A stretch of 64,000 nucleotides of DNA from Haloarcula amylolytica JCM 13557 (GTDB taxonomy: Archaea; Halobacteriota; Halobacteria; Halobacteriales; Haloarculaceae), in assembly GCF_000336615.1 (NCBI RefSeq), contig NZ_AOLW01000035.1, positions 78,100 to 142,099 of the forward strand. Reading direction: 5' to 3'. The notes beneath the pieces are model-generated. The model was not told the origin of the DNA. It worked only from the letters and a program-made list of their open reading frames with translations, and searched no databases. Shown here in pieces: positions 1 through 7,960 of the stretch (the first letter of the stretch is position 1; each line of letters opens with the position of its first letter). Position numbers and translations under genes: made by a program.

Positions 1-1
1 C

Positions 2-121
2 GAGAGCTGTTTCGGAAACCCGGCCGAGACGCTCTCAAACACGCTCTTCGAGCAACGTTGTGAAATCAACAATGTGCTACGGATGAGCGAACATGGATTT
101 CAGATATATGAGAGGCACTGA
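2..121 (+). CDS. C-terminal end of a gene cut by the window edge
   Basis: A frame open from the first bases ends at the TGA at 119-121, giving 39 residues that finish in ...SEHGFQIYERH. The first half has the strong G/C preference at third codon positions expected of haloarchaeal coding DNA (GAG, AGC, TTC, AAC, CCG, GCC, ACG, CTC in a row), and the other two frames fit that pattern less well. I do not recognise the family. It lies upstream of glycan genes in the same direction, so it may belong to that locus, but this is inference. Confidence 0.45.
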   Translation, partial: ESCFGNPAETLSNTLFEQRCEINNVLRMSEHGFQIYERH

Positions 122-555
122 TACGGGGACACTCAAAAATCTCCGAATGAACTTGATCCGATAGTAAATTCGAAGGCTGTACCCAGTTCATCTGCTCCTC
201 CGCGCTATGCCACAAAACAGTGATATGTCCCAGTCTAGTTCATCGAATGTCGGAGTAATTTTATCCTACCATTGGAGATTAGTCTGTTTTCACCGTATTA
301 TTGGGGGGAGACGGTAGGATAGATTGGTAAGTAAATGGAGTATAAATGATGTGTAGATGCTGGGTATAAGGACGCAATCTTTAATATAGTAATTACACCT
401 TTCCGAGATATGCTCGATGTAAGTGCAGTAGAGAGACAATTTAAAGATTGTCTTAATCTAAGAGTAGGGCTATGGGGCCAGGGTCAGAGTGCGCGGTTTA
501 CACACAAGCGATTGAATTTGTCAAGACCGGGAAATTTGAATGGAGTGGCGGCTGA
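122..555. other. AT-rich intergenic stretch with a doubtful 49-codon frame
   Basis: No confident gene. A frame from the ATG at 410 to the TGA at 557-559 encodes 49 residues and overlaps the ATG of the next small gene in an ATGA arrangement, which could mean translational coupling. Its composition is basic and rich in AGA codons, unlike haloarchaeal proteins, so I do not call it a gene. The rest is AT-rich and looks regulatory or decayed. Confidence 0.35.
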
Positions 556-759
556 ATGATGTCCTCAGAGGAGTGGGAAGACGTACCGACAGATCCAGAC
601 TGGGAATCGGACCTAGGCTACGAGATGGAAGAACTAACTGTTGTCAAATCTTCGACTGATTCACAGTTGATATTTTTGCCGGAGCATGAGTCACAACTCG
701 GTGAAGAAGAGTTCATCGTTATCCACTCGGATTCGCTTCGAGATCTACGCCGATAGCTG
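556..759 (+). CDS. Small acidic protein of unknown function
   Basis: A 66-residue, strongly acidic protein with no cysteines and no membrane segment. Its first 25 residues are rich in Glu, Asp and Trp (EEWEDVPTDPDWESD), followed by a short predicted beta region (ELTVVKSS... LIFLPEHE). The acidity and GC-rich codons argue that it is a real cytoplasmic haloarchaeal protein. I do not recognise a named family; small haloarchaeal DUF proteins of similar size and layout exist. It lies about 100 bases upstream of the sugar nucleotidyltransferase in the same direction. Two ATG codons in a row (556 and 559) make the exact start ambiguous. Confidence 0.6.
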
Positions 760-857
760 AACAACGTTACCAGCGGAAAGAATAGTGGTTTACCCACCGA
801 TGACAGGGCCGATTAGTAGCAGCATTACAATGTGGTATCTGGGAAAGCGTGTGAGTG

Positions 858-1586
858 ATGAAAGCAGTAGTTCTCGCGGCCGGGAAGGGCACACGACTTC
901 AGCCGCTGACTGATGACCTCCCGAAAGCGTTAGTTGAGGTAGACGAAAAACCGCTTCTGACCCACTGTCTTGACGAGCTCGTTTCACTTGATGCAGACGA
1001 GTTTGTTATCGTCGTCGGATACCGAAAAGAGCAGATTATCGACTATTACGGAAACTCGTATAACGGCGTCCCGATAACATACGTCCATCAGGAGGAACCT
1101 GCTGGGCTAGCGCACGCCTTGTTACAGGCCGAACCGGAAATCGAGGACGATTTTATGTTGATGCTGGGAGATAATGTGTTTCGAGGAAACCTCGACACAG
1201 TCGTACAACGACAACGAGAACAGCGTGTCGACTGCGCATTTCTGGTAGAGGAGGTTCCGGAAGACGAAGCGTCTAGATATGGCGTTTGCGTGACGAATAA
1301 ATATGGTGAAATAACCGATGTAGTTGAGAAGCCGGACGACCCTCCGTCAAACCTGGTCATGACCGGCTTTTACACGTTTTCGCCAGCAATATTCAAAGCA
1401 TGTAGTCTGGTTCAGCCCTCTGACCGTAGCGAGTACGAACTTAGCGATGCCATTGATTTACTGATGGACAGCGGAAGAACGATCGACGCTGTTCGTCTCA
1501 ACGGGTGGCGTGTCGACGTTGGGTATCCTGAAGACAGGAAGACTGCAGAACAGCGCCTTTCAGAAGAAGCGGCTACACTAACCTGA
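858..1586 (+). CDS. Sugar nucleotidyltransferase (glucose-1-phosphate uridylyl/thymidylyltransferase-like)
   Basis: Predicted to make an NDP-sugar from a sugar 1-phosphate and an NTP, the activated donor for the glycosyltransferases of this locus. Residues 1-30 carry the nucleotidyltransferase signature: AAGKGTRLQPLTDDLPKAL, with the catalytic-loop Arg and the PK lysine. A LGDNVF segment near residue 95 supplies the metal-binding Asp, and VVEKP lies near residue 155. At 242 residues it is a bare catalytic domain without the C-terminal beta-helix of GlmU-type enzymes. It resembles the AglF/RfbA group, but the nucleotide and sugar cannot be read from sequence. A GTG directly precedes the ATG at 858; I chose the ATG because MKAVVLAAG is the usual N-terminus. 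Confidence 0.88.
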   Translation: MKAVVLAAGKGTRLQPLTDDLPKALVEVDEKPLLTHCLDELVSLDADEFVIVVGYRKEQIIDYYGNSYNGVPITYVHQEEPAGLAHALLQAEPEIEDDFMLMLGDNVFRGNLDTVVQRQREQRVDCAFLVEEVPEDEASRYGVCVTNKYGEITDVVEKPDDPPSNLVMTGFYTFSPAIFKACSLVQPSDRSEYELSDAIDLLMDSGRTIDAVRLNGWRVDVGYPEDRKTAEQRLSEEAATLT

Positions 1587-1874
1587 CATCGAAGGTTCAC
1601 TCAAAAGATCTGTCCACTAGGATCACGACGATGTGGCACTGAGAGTTCCTATCAGTTAGCTATATGATTTATCGTGAGTTGATGGCGGATCCCAACGTCA
1701 GTTACTTCATTGGCTTCGAAATACTGTCCATTTCATTGCCAGTTTTCTATGGCAGAGATTGTGCGCCGGCAGTTACCACACGGTGGCTGCCGCTGTAAGG
1801 AGATCCAAACCACCTTCAAATAGTACGCGCTAGTAGTAGCATAACAAAACGGGAAGACCATGTATTGATTGGCT

Positions 1875-2150
1875 ATGTGCGCTGGATGGGTTCGACAGTT
1901 CGTGGGAGTCTTCATCATCTGGCTCTCGGCGACGTTGGGGGGGATGATATTTATCGGCCGTTGGAACCCGTTGTTGTATTACCTGCTCAGCTACGCAGGC
2001 TTTCTGTTTGCGGTCGAACTCAGTAACCCAGACGGTGTCCGCCCAAAAAATCACAAACGACTACGCTGGGTTTCCATGGGTGGGTTTGTGGTGTTCATCT
2101 ATGGAGTTGTATCGTGGGTACAGGCAGTCATTGCAACCATGCCAGGGTAG
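1875..2150 (+). CDS. Small three-helix membrane protein
   Basis: A 91-residue hydrophobic protein with about three membrane segments: residues about 6-28 (FVGVFIIWLSATLGGMIF), 31-48 and 68-88 (GGFVVFIYGVVSWV). A short charged loop (PDGVRPKNHKRLRW) lies before the last helix, so that loop is probably cytoplasmic. I do not recognise the family. It stands between the nucleotidyltransferase and a GT2 on the same strand and may belong to the glycan assembly machinery at the membrane. The ATG at 1875 is preferred over an in-frame TTG two codons upstream. Confidence 0.6.
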   Translation: MCAGWVRQFVGVFIIWLSATLGGMIFIGRWNPLLYYLLSYAGFLFAVELSNPDGVRPKNHKRLRWVSMGGFVVFIYGVVSWVQAVIATMPG

Positions 2151-2231
2151 GACAGGTGAATGCGTTGCCTACTAATGACAGGATGCCTATACTAATGTCT
2201 TGAAGGGGAGTTCTACTTCATAGAAGAATTA

Positions 2232-3038
2232 ATGGTATCGGTCAGCGTTGTTATCGCGACATTGAAGCCGCGGGATGAGATTGAAGCAATACAGTGCCTC
2301 AAAGAGCACGCGTTCGACGACTTTGAGGTTATCGTGTGTGATGAGAGCCCTGTGACTAGAGCCCGAAATGAGGGGATCAAACAAGCCACAACCGACAAGA
2401 TCGTATTTCTGGATGATGATTCCCGACCTCGCCCAGAATATCTTCAAAAAGCGGATGAACTCCTCGAAACAGAGGCGGCATACGCCGGTCGAACCATTCA
2501 CCCAGTCAATGATGTGTTTGCTCGCCATTTCACCACCCATTACGACTGGGGGGACGATCCTTGCTACGTCAACCACTTCTGGGGCTGTAACATGGGCGTT
2601 CACAGGGACGTGTTCAAGGCGGTCGGTGGGTGGGACGAACAGATGGGGTGGGGTCACGAGGAAAAGGAACTCGCCAGGCGAGTTAGAGCCGAGTTTGATA
2701 TTCGGTACGATCCCGAACTCATCGTTGACCATCCGTACGCGTCGTCTATTACTGAATACTGGAAGAAACAGTATAAGCTCGAAACAAAGAGTCCGTACTA
2801 CTGGTCAAAATGTAACGTCTCGCGATCAGATCAACTCAAGAATATTTTCTGTGAGGTACTTGACCCGCTGAATTACGTCAGAATAACGCCGGTAGCTACC
2901 GTTATAGAAGCGGGCAGTACTGTTGCAAAGACAGCTGGACGTATTCGAGGATTCCTCAACCACACCCACTACGAAGAGGACAGAGGCGAAGTACCTAATA
3001 TTGACCGACCCTCGGAATCCGCGGGACCGTCAGACTAA
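2232..3038 (+). CDS. Family 2 glycosyltransferase
   Basis: A soluble GT-A fold glycosyltransferase, predicted to move a sugar from an NDP donor to a lipid-linked or growing glycan on the cytoplasmic face. The N-terminus VSVVIATLKPRDE is the usual GT2 first strand. A DDD metal/nucleotide motif lies at residues 61-63 (FLDDDSRP). Residues 133-150 (GWDEQMGWGHEEKELARR) match the GWGxED-like acceptor motif seen in GT2 and GT7-type enzymes. The 268-residue length suits a single catalytic domain, and the last 40 residues are charged and probably disordered. It has no membrane helix. Donor and acceptor are unknown. Confidence 0.85.
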   Translation: MVSVSVVIATLKPRDEIEAIQCLKEHAFDDFEVIVCDESPVTRARNEGIKQATTDKIVFLDDDSRPRPEYLQKADELLETEAAYAGRTIHPVNDVFARHFTTHYDWGDDPCYVNHFWGCNMGVHRDVFKAVGGWDEQMGWGHEEKELARRVRAEFDIRYDPELIVDHPYASSITEYWKKQYKLETKSPYYWSKCNVSRSDQLKNIFCEVLDPLNYVRITPVATVIEAGSTVAKTAGRIRGFLNHTHYEEDRGEVPNIDRPSESAGPSD

Positions 3039-3135
3039 CTGTCTCTGGGTCTCTTCGGTGTTCTGAATTTAGGCAAACTAGCAGCTGCTGGCCCAACTCT
3101 TTCCTCAGAGAGAGTCGTGATATATGCCGTACTAG

Positions 3136-3309
3136 TTACTCGCCGAACCCCTGTTCACCATACCCATCTTCGCCGTACCCACGATACAATATCTCCCGCT
3201 TCAAAAGCACTGCAACTCCGAACGAGAGTCCAGTCGCAACAAGGGATAGAATGGTCCGTCGGGTCGCCTGCTCCGACTCCACGGTTCTAGTCTCTTCATC
3301 TGAAGACAT
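3136..3309 (-). CDS. 57-residue membrane-anchored protein with a Gly/Tyr-rich C-terminal tail
   Basis: This short minus-strand frame has an acidic N-terminus (MSSDEE), a twin-arginine-like pair followed by one membrane segment (ATRRTILSLVATGLSFG, residues 15-31), a basic patch (LLKRE) and a tail of alternating Gly, Tyr and acidic residues (YGEDGYGEQGFGE) to the stop. The order RR, hydrophobic helix, tail suggests an uncleaved anchor with the tail outside, or a Tat-type signal. The tail resembles the C-terminus of the CBM6 lipoprotein ending at 10111 (SDGYGMGGYGG). It is antiparallel to its neighbours inside the glycan locus. Its architecture and haloarchaeal composition support a real gene, although it is very short. 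Confidence 0.6.
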   Translation of the reverse strand: MSSDEETRTVESEQATRRTILSLVATGLSFGVAVLLKREILYRGYGEDGYGEQGFGE

Positions 3310-3834
3310 CAGTACGGTGAGATAGTCCCCCTCGCGACCGTAGCTACGCTTTGTCGGCGACGAATGTGGTCCATCGTTATCAAGAATCCAACGACGGAGA
3401 CCGTTTTAGTAAACAGGCCATACCGGCAGCCATGCTGCAGCGTATCCCATCATTGATCACATATGATTTGGACAGAGACCCGGCTACTATACAAATAGGG
3501 GCATCCCGGGATTAAACGCCAACTGGTTTAGCTGGCTTCATATATTCGATCAAGAAGCGACCGTGGTCAGTTCACGAGTGAACAGATGCTTAGCTGGTGG
3601 TCTGATTGTCCTGGTTGGAATCCGCCAAGATCGCAGTAGTTAAGAGTCATATAATACACTGTGCGTGTTCTAAAACTACACGAGATGGCTGCGTACACCC
3701 TCTCTGATAGAAGGAGGCCAGAGTTTCAGATATATTGTCACGGTAGCATTGGTAGACCAGCCAGTCAGCGTGGACTGTCTGAATGAATCGGTACGAGGTT
3801 ACTACTATTGAGGCTACTATCCCACCTTCCATCG
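3310..3834. other. Intergenic region, no gene seen
   Basis: About 520 bases with stops in every frame and patchy AT content. It should hold the promoter of the 57-residue minus-strand gene at its left end and that of the Gfo/Idh/MocA gene at its right end. I see no RNA gene or clear repeat. Confidence 0.4.
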
Positions 3835-4971
3835 ATGACTTACACTGTCGCAGTCATTGGGACTGGTGCAGATCCGGACGACCCGGATACCGACGGGTTC
3901 GCAATGGCATATAGGCACGCAGGCGCGTACAGGCGGTTAGACTCGTGTGAACTTACCGCCTGTGCCGACGTCGTCCCTGAGAATGCGAGAAATTTCGGAG
4001 AACAATGGAACCTCCCTGACGGAAACGTCTACACGGACACTGAGAAGATGCTCACTGCTGTCGAGCCCGACATTGTCAGTGTCTGCGTTCCGCCCCATAT
4101 CCACGCACCTGTCGTGATGACGTGTGCTGAGAGTGGGGTAATGGACGCGATCCACTGTGAAAAGCCGATGGCAACGAGATGGGAGGACTGTCAGAAAATG
4201 GCATCGGCCTGTAAGCGGGCCGGAATCCAGCTTACGTTCAACCACCAACGACGGTTCGGAAAGCCGTTCCGGACGGCCAAGTCGCTGCTTGAAAACGGAA
4301 AAATAGGCTCATTAGAGCGAATCGAACTCGGTGGAAAAAATCTATTTGATTACGGGTCGCACCTGTTTGACCTCTGTGGGTACTTCACTGACCAAGCGAT
4401 GTCGAAATGGGTGATGGCTGGGATCGAATACAGCGAGGAAAACGTGCAGTTTGGGGCCCACAACGAGAATCAGGCCATCGCGCAATGGCGGTATACGAAC
4501 GGTGTCAACGGGCTCGCATCGACAGGGGACGGTGGCATTGTCGACTGTCATATGCGGTTGCTGGGCTCAGACGGAATGATAGAAATAGGTGGTGAGGTTC
4601 CGCTACGGGTCCGGACCGGGAAAAACTGGACAACGGTCGACACTGGGGGAGAGGACGTACATGGTCCCAACGAGACAATATTCGACGCTGCAAAACAGAA
4701 GATCAGCGCTCGTATACCGGGAGCCACTGTAGAAAACGCGAGACCTGAAACCTATATCGACCGTGCCATAGCGGACACCGTCGACGCACTGGACGCGGGT
4801 CGTGAACCTGAACTTTCAGCTGACAATGCTCTGCAGGCAACGGAGCTTATATTCGGGTGCTGGGAGTCAGCTCGGCGGTGTGGGCGAGTCGATTTCCCAC
4901 TAGAAATCGACGACAACCCGCTGGAGTCGATGGTCGAAAGCGGGCAAGTACTCACTGCTGACAATCGATAA
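3835..4971 (+). CDS. Gfo/Idh/MocA family oxidoreductase
   Basis: An NAD(P)-dependent sugar or sugar-nucleotide dehydrogenase of the Gfo/Idh/MocA family, probably modifying a sugar precursor of this glycan. The Rossmann start TVAVIGTGADPDD is followed by an unusual acidic insertion (PDDPDTDGFAMAYRHAGAY). The family's CEKP motif is at residues 108-111 with the usual catalytic lysine, and the C-terminal alpha/beta domain contains GSHLFDLCGYF at about residues 180-190. Length is 378 residues, normal for the family. I use the ATG at 3835 instead of 3808 because the family begins directly with the first beta strand. The substrate is unknown. It lies ahead of the flippase on the same strand. Confidence 0.82.
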   Translation: MTYTVAVIGTGADPDDPDTDGFAMAYRHAGAYRRLDSCELTACADVVPENARNFGEQWNLPDGNVYTDTEKMLTAVEPDIVSVCVPPHIHAPVVMTCAESGVMDAIHCEKPMATRWEDCQKMASACKRAGIQLTFNHQRRFGKPFRTAKSLLENGKIGSLERIELGGKNLFDYGSHLFDLCGYFTDQAMSKWVMAGIEYSEENVQFGAHNENQAIAQWRYTNGVNGLASTGDGGIVDCHMRLLGSDGMIEIGGEVPLRVRTGKNWTTVDTGGEDVHGPNETIFDAAKQKISARIPGATVENARPETYIDRAIADTVDALDAGREPELSADNALQATELIFGCWESARRCGRVDFPLEIDDNPLESMVESGQVLTADNR

Positions 4972-5209
4972 ATTCCAGTACACCCCGAACAGTTGCACAC
5001 TGAGACTGAGTGGCAAGATACGCCCTGATAATGCGGCTGCGTCACAGTTACCCCGCCCATAACAAACAGATGGTATCCGAAGTATGTAGCAACGGAGAGT
5101 CTATGCAGGCACAGCAATATCGAGTACTGAGTCGGAAGAACACACTGGTGTCCGTCAATCGGCCTAGTGTTGTGGCTCGTCACACACGCAACAGGGAGTT
5201 CGAACGGCG

Positions 5210-6715
5210 ATGCTAGATAAACTGAAACGGTTGATAAAGAGGCTGCTCCCGGCCAGTGATGACGTGATGGAGCAAACCGTAAAGAGTGGCGTGTGGGTCG
5301 GTGTGATGAACGTCACAGAACGGGGACTAGAACTGTTGTTGCTAGTCATCGTTGCCTCACTGTTGTCCCCGCGTGCAGTCGGGTTGATGGGGATCGCGCT
5401 GTTGACGCTCTCTTCACTCAAGAAGTTCTCCGAGTTGGGAATCAAGTCCGCTCTGATACAGGCCGAGGAGGACAACGTCGACGACGAGCTCAACACTGCT
5501 TGGACAATCGAGACAGCCAGAGGGACTGTAATTGCCGTTATTCTGTTCCTCGGGGCCCCGTTTATTGCGTCGTTGTTCAACGAACCTGCGGCGACCGATC
5601 TATTTCGGGTCATCGCCCTCTCACCGTTTATTGTTGGGTTACGAAACCCTGCTGTCGTCTATTTCCAGAAGAGTCTAGATTTCCACAAAGAGTTCGTGTA
5701 TAGGGTCAGCGGCGCGGTGGCATACTTCGTCGTCACCGTAGGCATAGCTCTGTATGACCCAACTGTCTATGCACTGGCAATCGGATTTATCGCCGGGGAC
5801 GCCGCCCGGTTTCTCGTCTCGTATCTGGCAGACGGGTACCGTCCGTGGCCTTCGTTCGATATCGATGTCGCGAAGAAGCGCTACAGTTTCGGAAAGTGGG
5901 TTACGGCCAATTCAATCCTGTATTTCCTGTACAGTAGAGGAGACGACGCGTTTGTCGGCTGGGCGCTCATGGCAAGTGCACTGGGATTTTACCAGCTCGC
6001 CTACCGGCTCTCGAACGCGCCGGCGACCGAAATCACACAGACAATCTCCAGTGTGACGTTCTCGGCGTATTCGAAAGTGCAGAACGACGTCGAGAAGCTG
6101 CGGTCCGGATACTTCCAGACGCTCAGAATGACCACATTGGCTTCGTTCCCAGCGGCAATGGGTATCGCGGCAGTCGCACCCGCGTTTGTCGAGGCGTTTT
6201 TTACCCCCGAATGGCAGCCGATGATACCAGTGATGCAGTTGTTGGCTATCTACGGACTGTTGCGTTCGATGGGTGCGACGATGGGACCGGTCTGGAAAGC
6301 AGTCGGGCGACCGGACTATATCGCTAAACTCTCTGCTGTACGTGTGGCCCTCATTGCTGTATTCATCTATCCGGTCACGATGATGTATGGAATCGAAGGT
6401 ACTGCAGCTCTCATTACGGGTATCTACATTTTCCCGATGATGCCGATCGACATCTATCTTATCGCCCGGACCGTGGAAGCGTCTCCGGTTCGAGTCCTCA
6501 AGGAGGTATCGTATCCACTGGTGGCGAGTCTTGGGATGGCAGTCGCAGTGGCCTACGTCTATCAGACGGTGACCCTCAATGCGCCGGTATTGGAGTTTAT
6601 CCTGTTGGTCCTCGTTGGTATTGGAGTCTATGTGGCCCTGGCCCTGGCTCTCATGTTTAGTTTCAATTGGGAAGTCAAGCAGAACCTCGAATCAATATTC
6701 GATGCGTTGGCGTGA
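5210..6715 (+). CDS. Wzx-like polysaccharide flippase (MOP superfamily)
   Basis: A 501-residue polytopic protein with about 12-14 membrane segments, predicted to flip a lipid-linked oligosaccharide across the cytoplasmic membrane. The N-terminal pattern (charged amphipathic start, then SGVWVGVMNVTERGLELLLLVIVASLLSP, given here in outline) and the PxxxGLMGIALL motif that follows are typical of the polysaccharide_synt/Wzx group, as is the AxxLGFYQLAYRLSNAP segment near residue 255. Length fits the family. It follows the oxidoreductase in the same direction and overlaps nothing. It is the only flippase candidate in the window and therefore probably serves the whole locus. Confidence 0.85.
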   Translation: MLDKLKRLIKRLLPASDDVMEQTVKSGVWVGVMNVTERGLELLLLVIVASLLSPRAVGLMGIALLTLSSLKKFSELGIKSALIQAEEDNVDDELNTAWTIETARGTVIAVILFLGAPFIASLFNEPAATDLFRVIALSPFIVGLRNPAVVYFQKSLDFHKEFVYRVSGAVAYFVVTVGIALYDPTVYALAIGFIAGDAARFLVSYLADGYRPWPSFDIDVAKKRYSFGKWVTANSILYFLYSRGDDAFVGWALMASALGFYQLAYRLSNAPATEITQTISSVTFSAYSKVQNDVEKLRSGYFQTLRMTTLASFPAAMGIAAVAPAFVEAFFTPEWQPMIPVMQLLAIYGLLRSMGATMGPVWKAVGRPDYIAKLSAVRVALIAVFIYPVTMMYGIEGTAALITGIYIFPMMPIDIYLIARTVEASPVRVLKEVSYPLVASLGMAVAVAYVYQTVTLNAPVLEFILLVLVGIGVYVALALALMFSFNWEVKQNLESIFDALA

Positions 6716-6773
6716 TCGAAATGAGACAGACAATCCAAATCAATCGACCCGGCGAAAAGAGGAGCACAGCGCG

Positions 6774-7274
6774 ATGAAGCGACGAACAGTGCTTGCTGGC
6801 GTCGTCCCGTTCTTACAGGTCGGGCGGTGGTTAGATCAGCTGCTGCTCGTGAATCAAGGTGAGATAGTTCAAAAGCGGTTCATCGGCATCGCCGAGGGGG
6901 AGACGACTGAGATCACCGTCACTGACGATGACGGGACAACTGTTTCATCCGAACACGAGGGACAGCTTGGGCAGTCACCAGCAGAGATATCACCTGAGGT
7001 TGCAACCTCCCTGCGGGAAAGGTACGACTCGATACGGTTCCACGTCACAGTAAACCACCACAACGACAGTCCCAAAGCGTTCAGTCGGACCGGAACGATA
7101 GAATACCGGACATCCAGAACGCTCTACAGCGGGATTGGAGTGGGCGACCACATTTCGTTTCAGACATCTCTCCTGAACGCTGACACCATCATTTCGCTGT
7201 CGTGCCTGGCAAACGAGAAGGAGTCCCTACAACGTCGGTGTCGAGTCGGAGTCGAGGACCCGACCGCGGAATGA
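6774..7274 (+). CDS. Secreted or membrane-attached hypothetical protein with Tat-like start
   Basis: A 166-residue protein beginning MKRRTVLAGVVPFLQVG, a basic twin-Arg start with a short hydrophobic stretch as in Tat signals, though the hydrophobic core is weak. The remainder is predicted mostly beta (GEIVQKRFIGIAEGE, TTEITVTDDDG, TGTIEYR), with no catalytic motif that I recognise. The track-style longer frame starting at 6579 overlaps the flippase in another frame and is rejected; the ATG at 6774, 58 bases after the flippase stop, is the natural start. It precedes the CBM6 lipoprotein, so it may be a surface component of the same glycan layer. This is inference. Confidence 0.6.
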   Translation: MKRRTVLAGVVPFLQVGRWLDQLLLVNQGEIVQKRFIGIAEGETTEITVTDDDGTTVSSEHEGQLGQSPAEISPEVATSLRERYDSIRFHVTVNHHNDSPKAFSRTGTIEYRTSRTLYSGIGVGDHISFQTSLLNADTIISLSCLANEKESLQRRCRVGVEDPTAE

Positions 7275-7960
7275 GATAGACCGCTCCAAAGTAGAGCCTC
7301 ATTCAGAAATATCGCGTGGAGCGTGGGACGCATTTTCCCAGAGAATATCGCCTTTGAATACACTCTGCGTTAGGTCCAGCAACAAGGTTGTTTTCGAGAG
7401 AATTCATCGCAATCGAAAATGCCAGTACCGAAGTATTGCACGAGGTGATTCACAAATGTCAATCCGCATCTTATGAGCAGCCCAATAGTACGGCTGCTGA
7501 ACCGAATATACTCCGAGAGGCTGTAATGGTTCACAGCTACAGACGTGAGTGACAGCCATCTTGTACTCATTGCTGAGAATAGCATGTAAATCGGACAGGA
7601 CTGATAGAGACCACAAAATTACTCGCAAACGGCTTGAACATCTTGCCACCACAAGAGAATTTGAGCGACGAGGTCGTGGTCTCTGAAACAGGACTCGGTG
7701 ACCTAGGCCGATTGACTTTCAGATCGAGCGGATCTGCTGGTCACGAAGTAGAGTGATATCAGATGGTAGTACCTTCCTAACATTACAAAGATACCGTAAT
7801 GCTACCATACTAAACGAGTATTAGTTTCCCAACTGCCATTTTCGATTATAATATTTGTTCCAAATGTGGTATGCAAGAAAGTATCGCATGGTCAGCAAGT
7901 TATGCAAACAAGATTCAACCGGTAACAACGAATAAAATAGTAAATAGGGATTACCGGAGT
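7275..7960. other. Long intergenic region, no confident gene
   Basis: About 690 bases upstream of the CBM6 lipoprotein. One frame (about 7350-7550, plus strand) stays open for some 60 codons without a plausible start and could be a decayed gene piece. The part from about 7770 to 7900 is AT-rich and probably holds the promoter of the lipoprotein gene. I see no repeat or RNA gene. Confidence 0.35.

Noticed and set aside
3065-3085. TTTAGGCAAACTAG as a further DtxR-like operator
   Set aside because: Only one half-site matches and it lies downstream of a gene, with no metal-related gene near.
7871-7960. Upstream ATG extension of the CBM6 lipoprotein
   Set aside because: The added 30 residues are basic and non-haloarchaeal in composition; the GTG at 7961 gives a typical acidic Tat leader. 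Not excluded.
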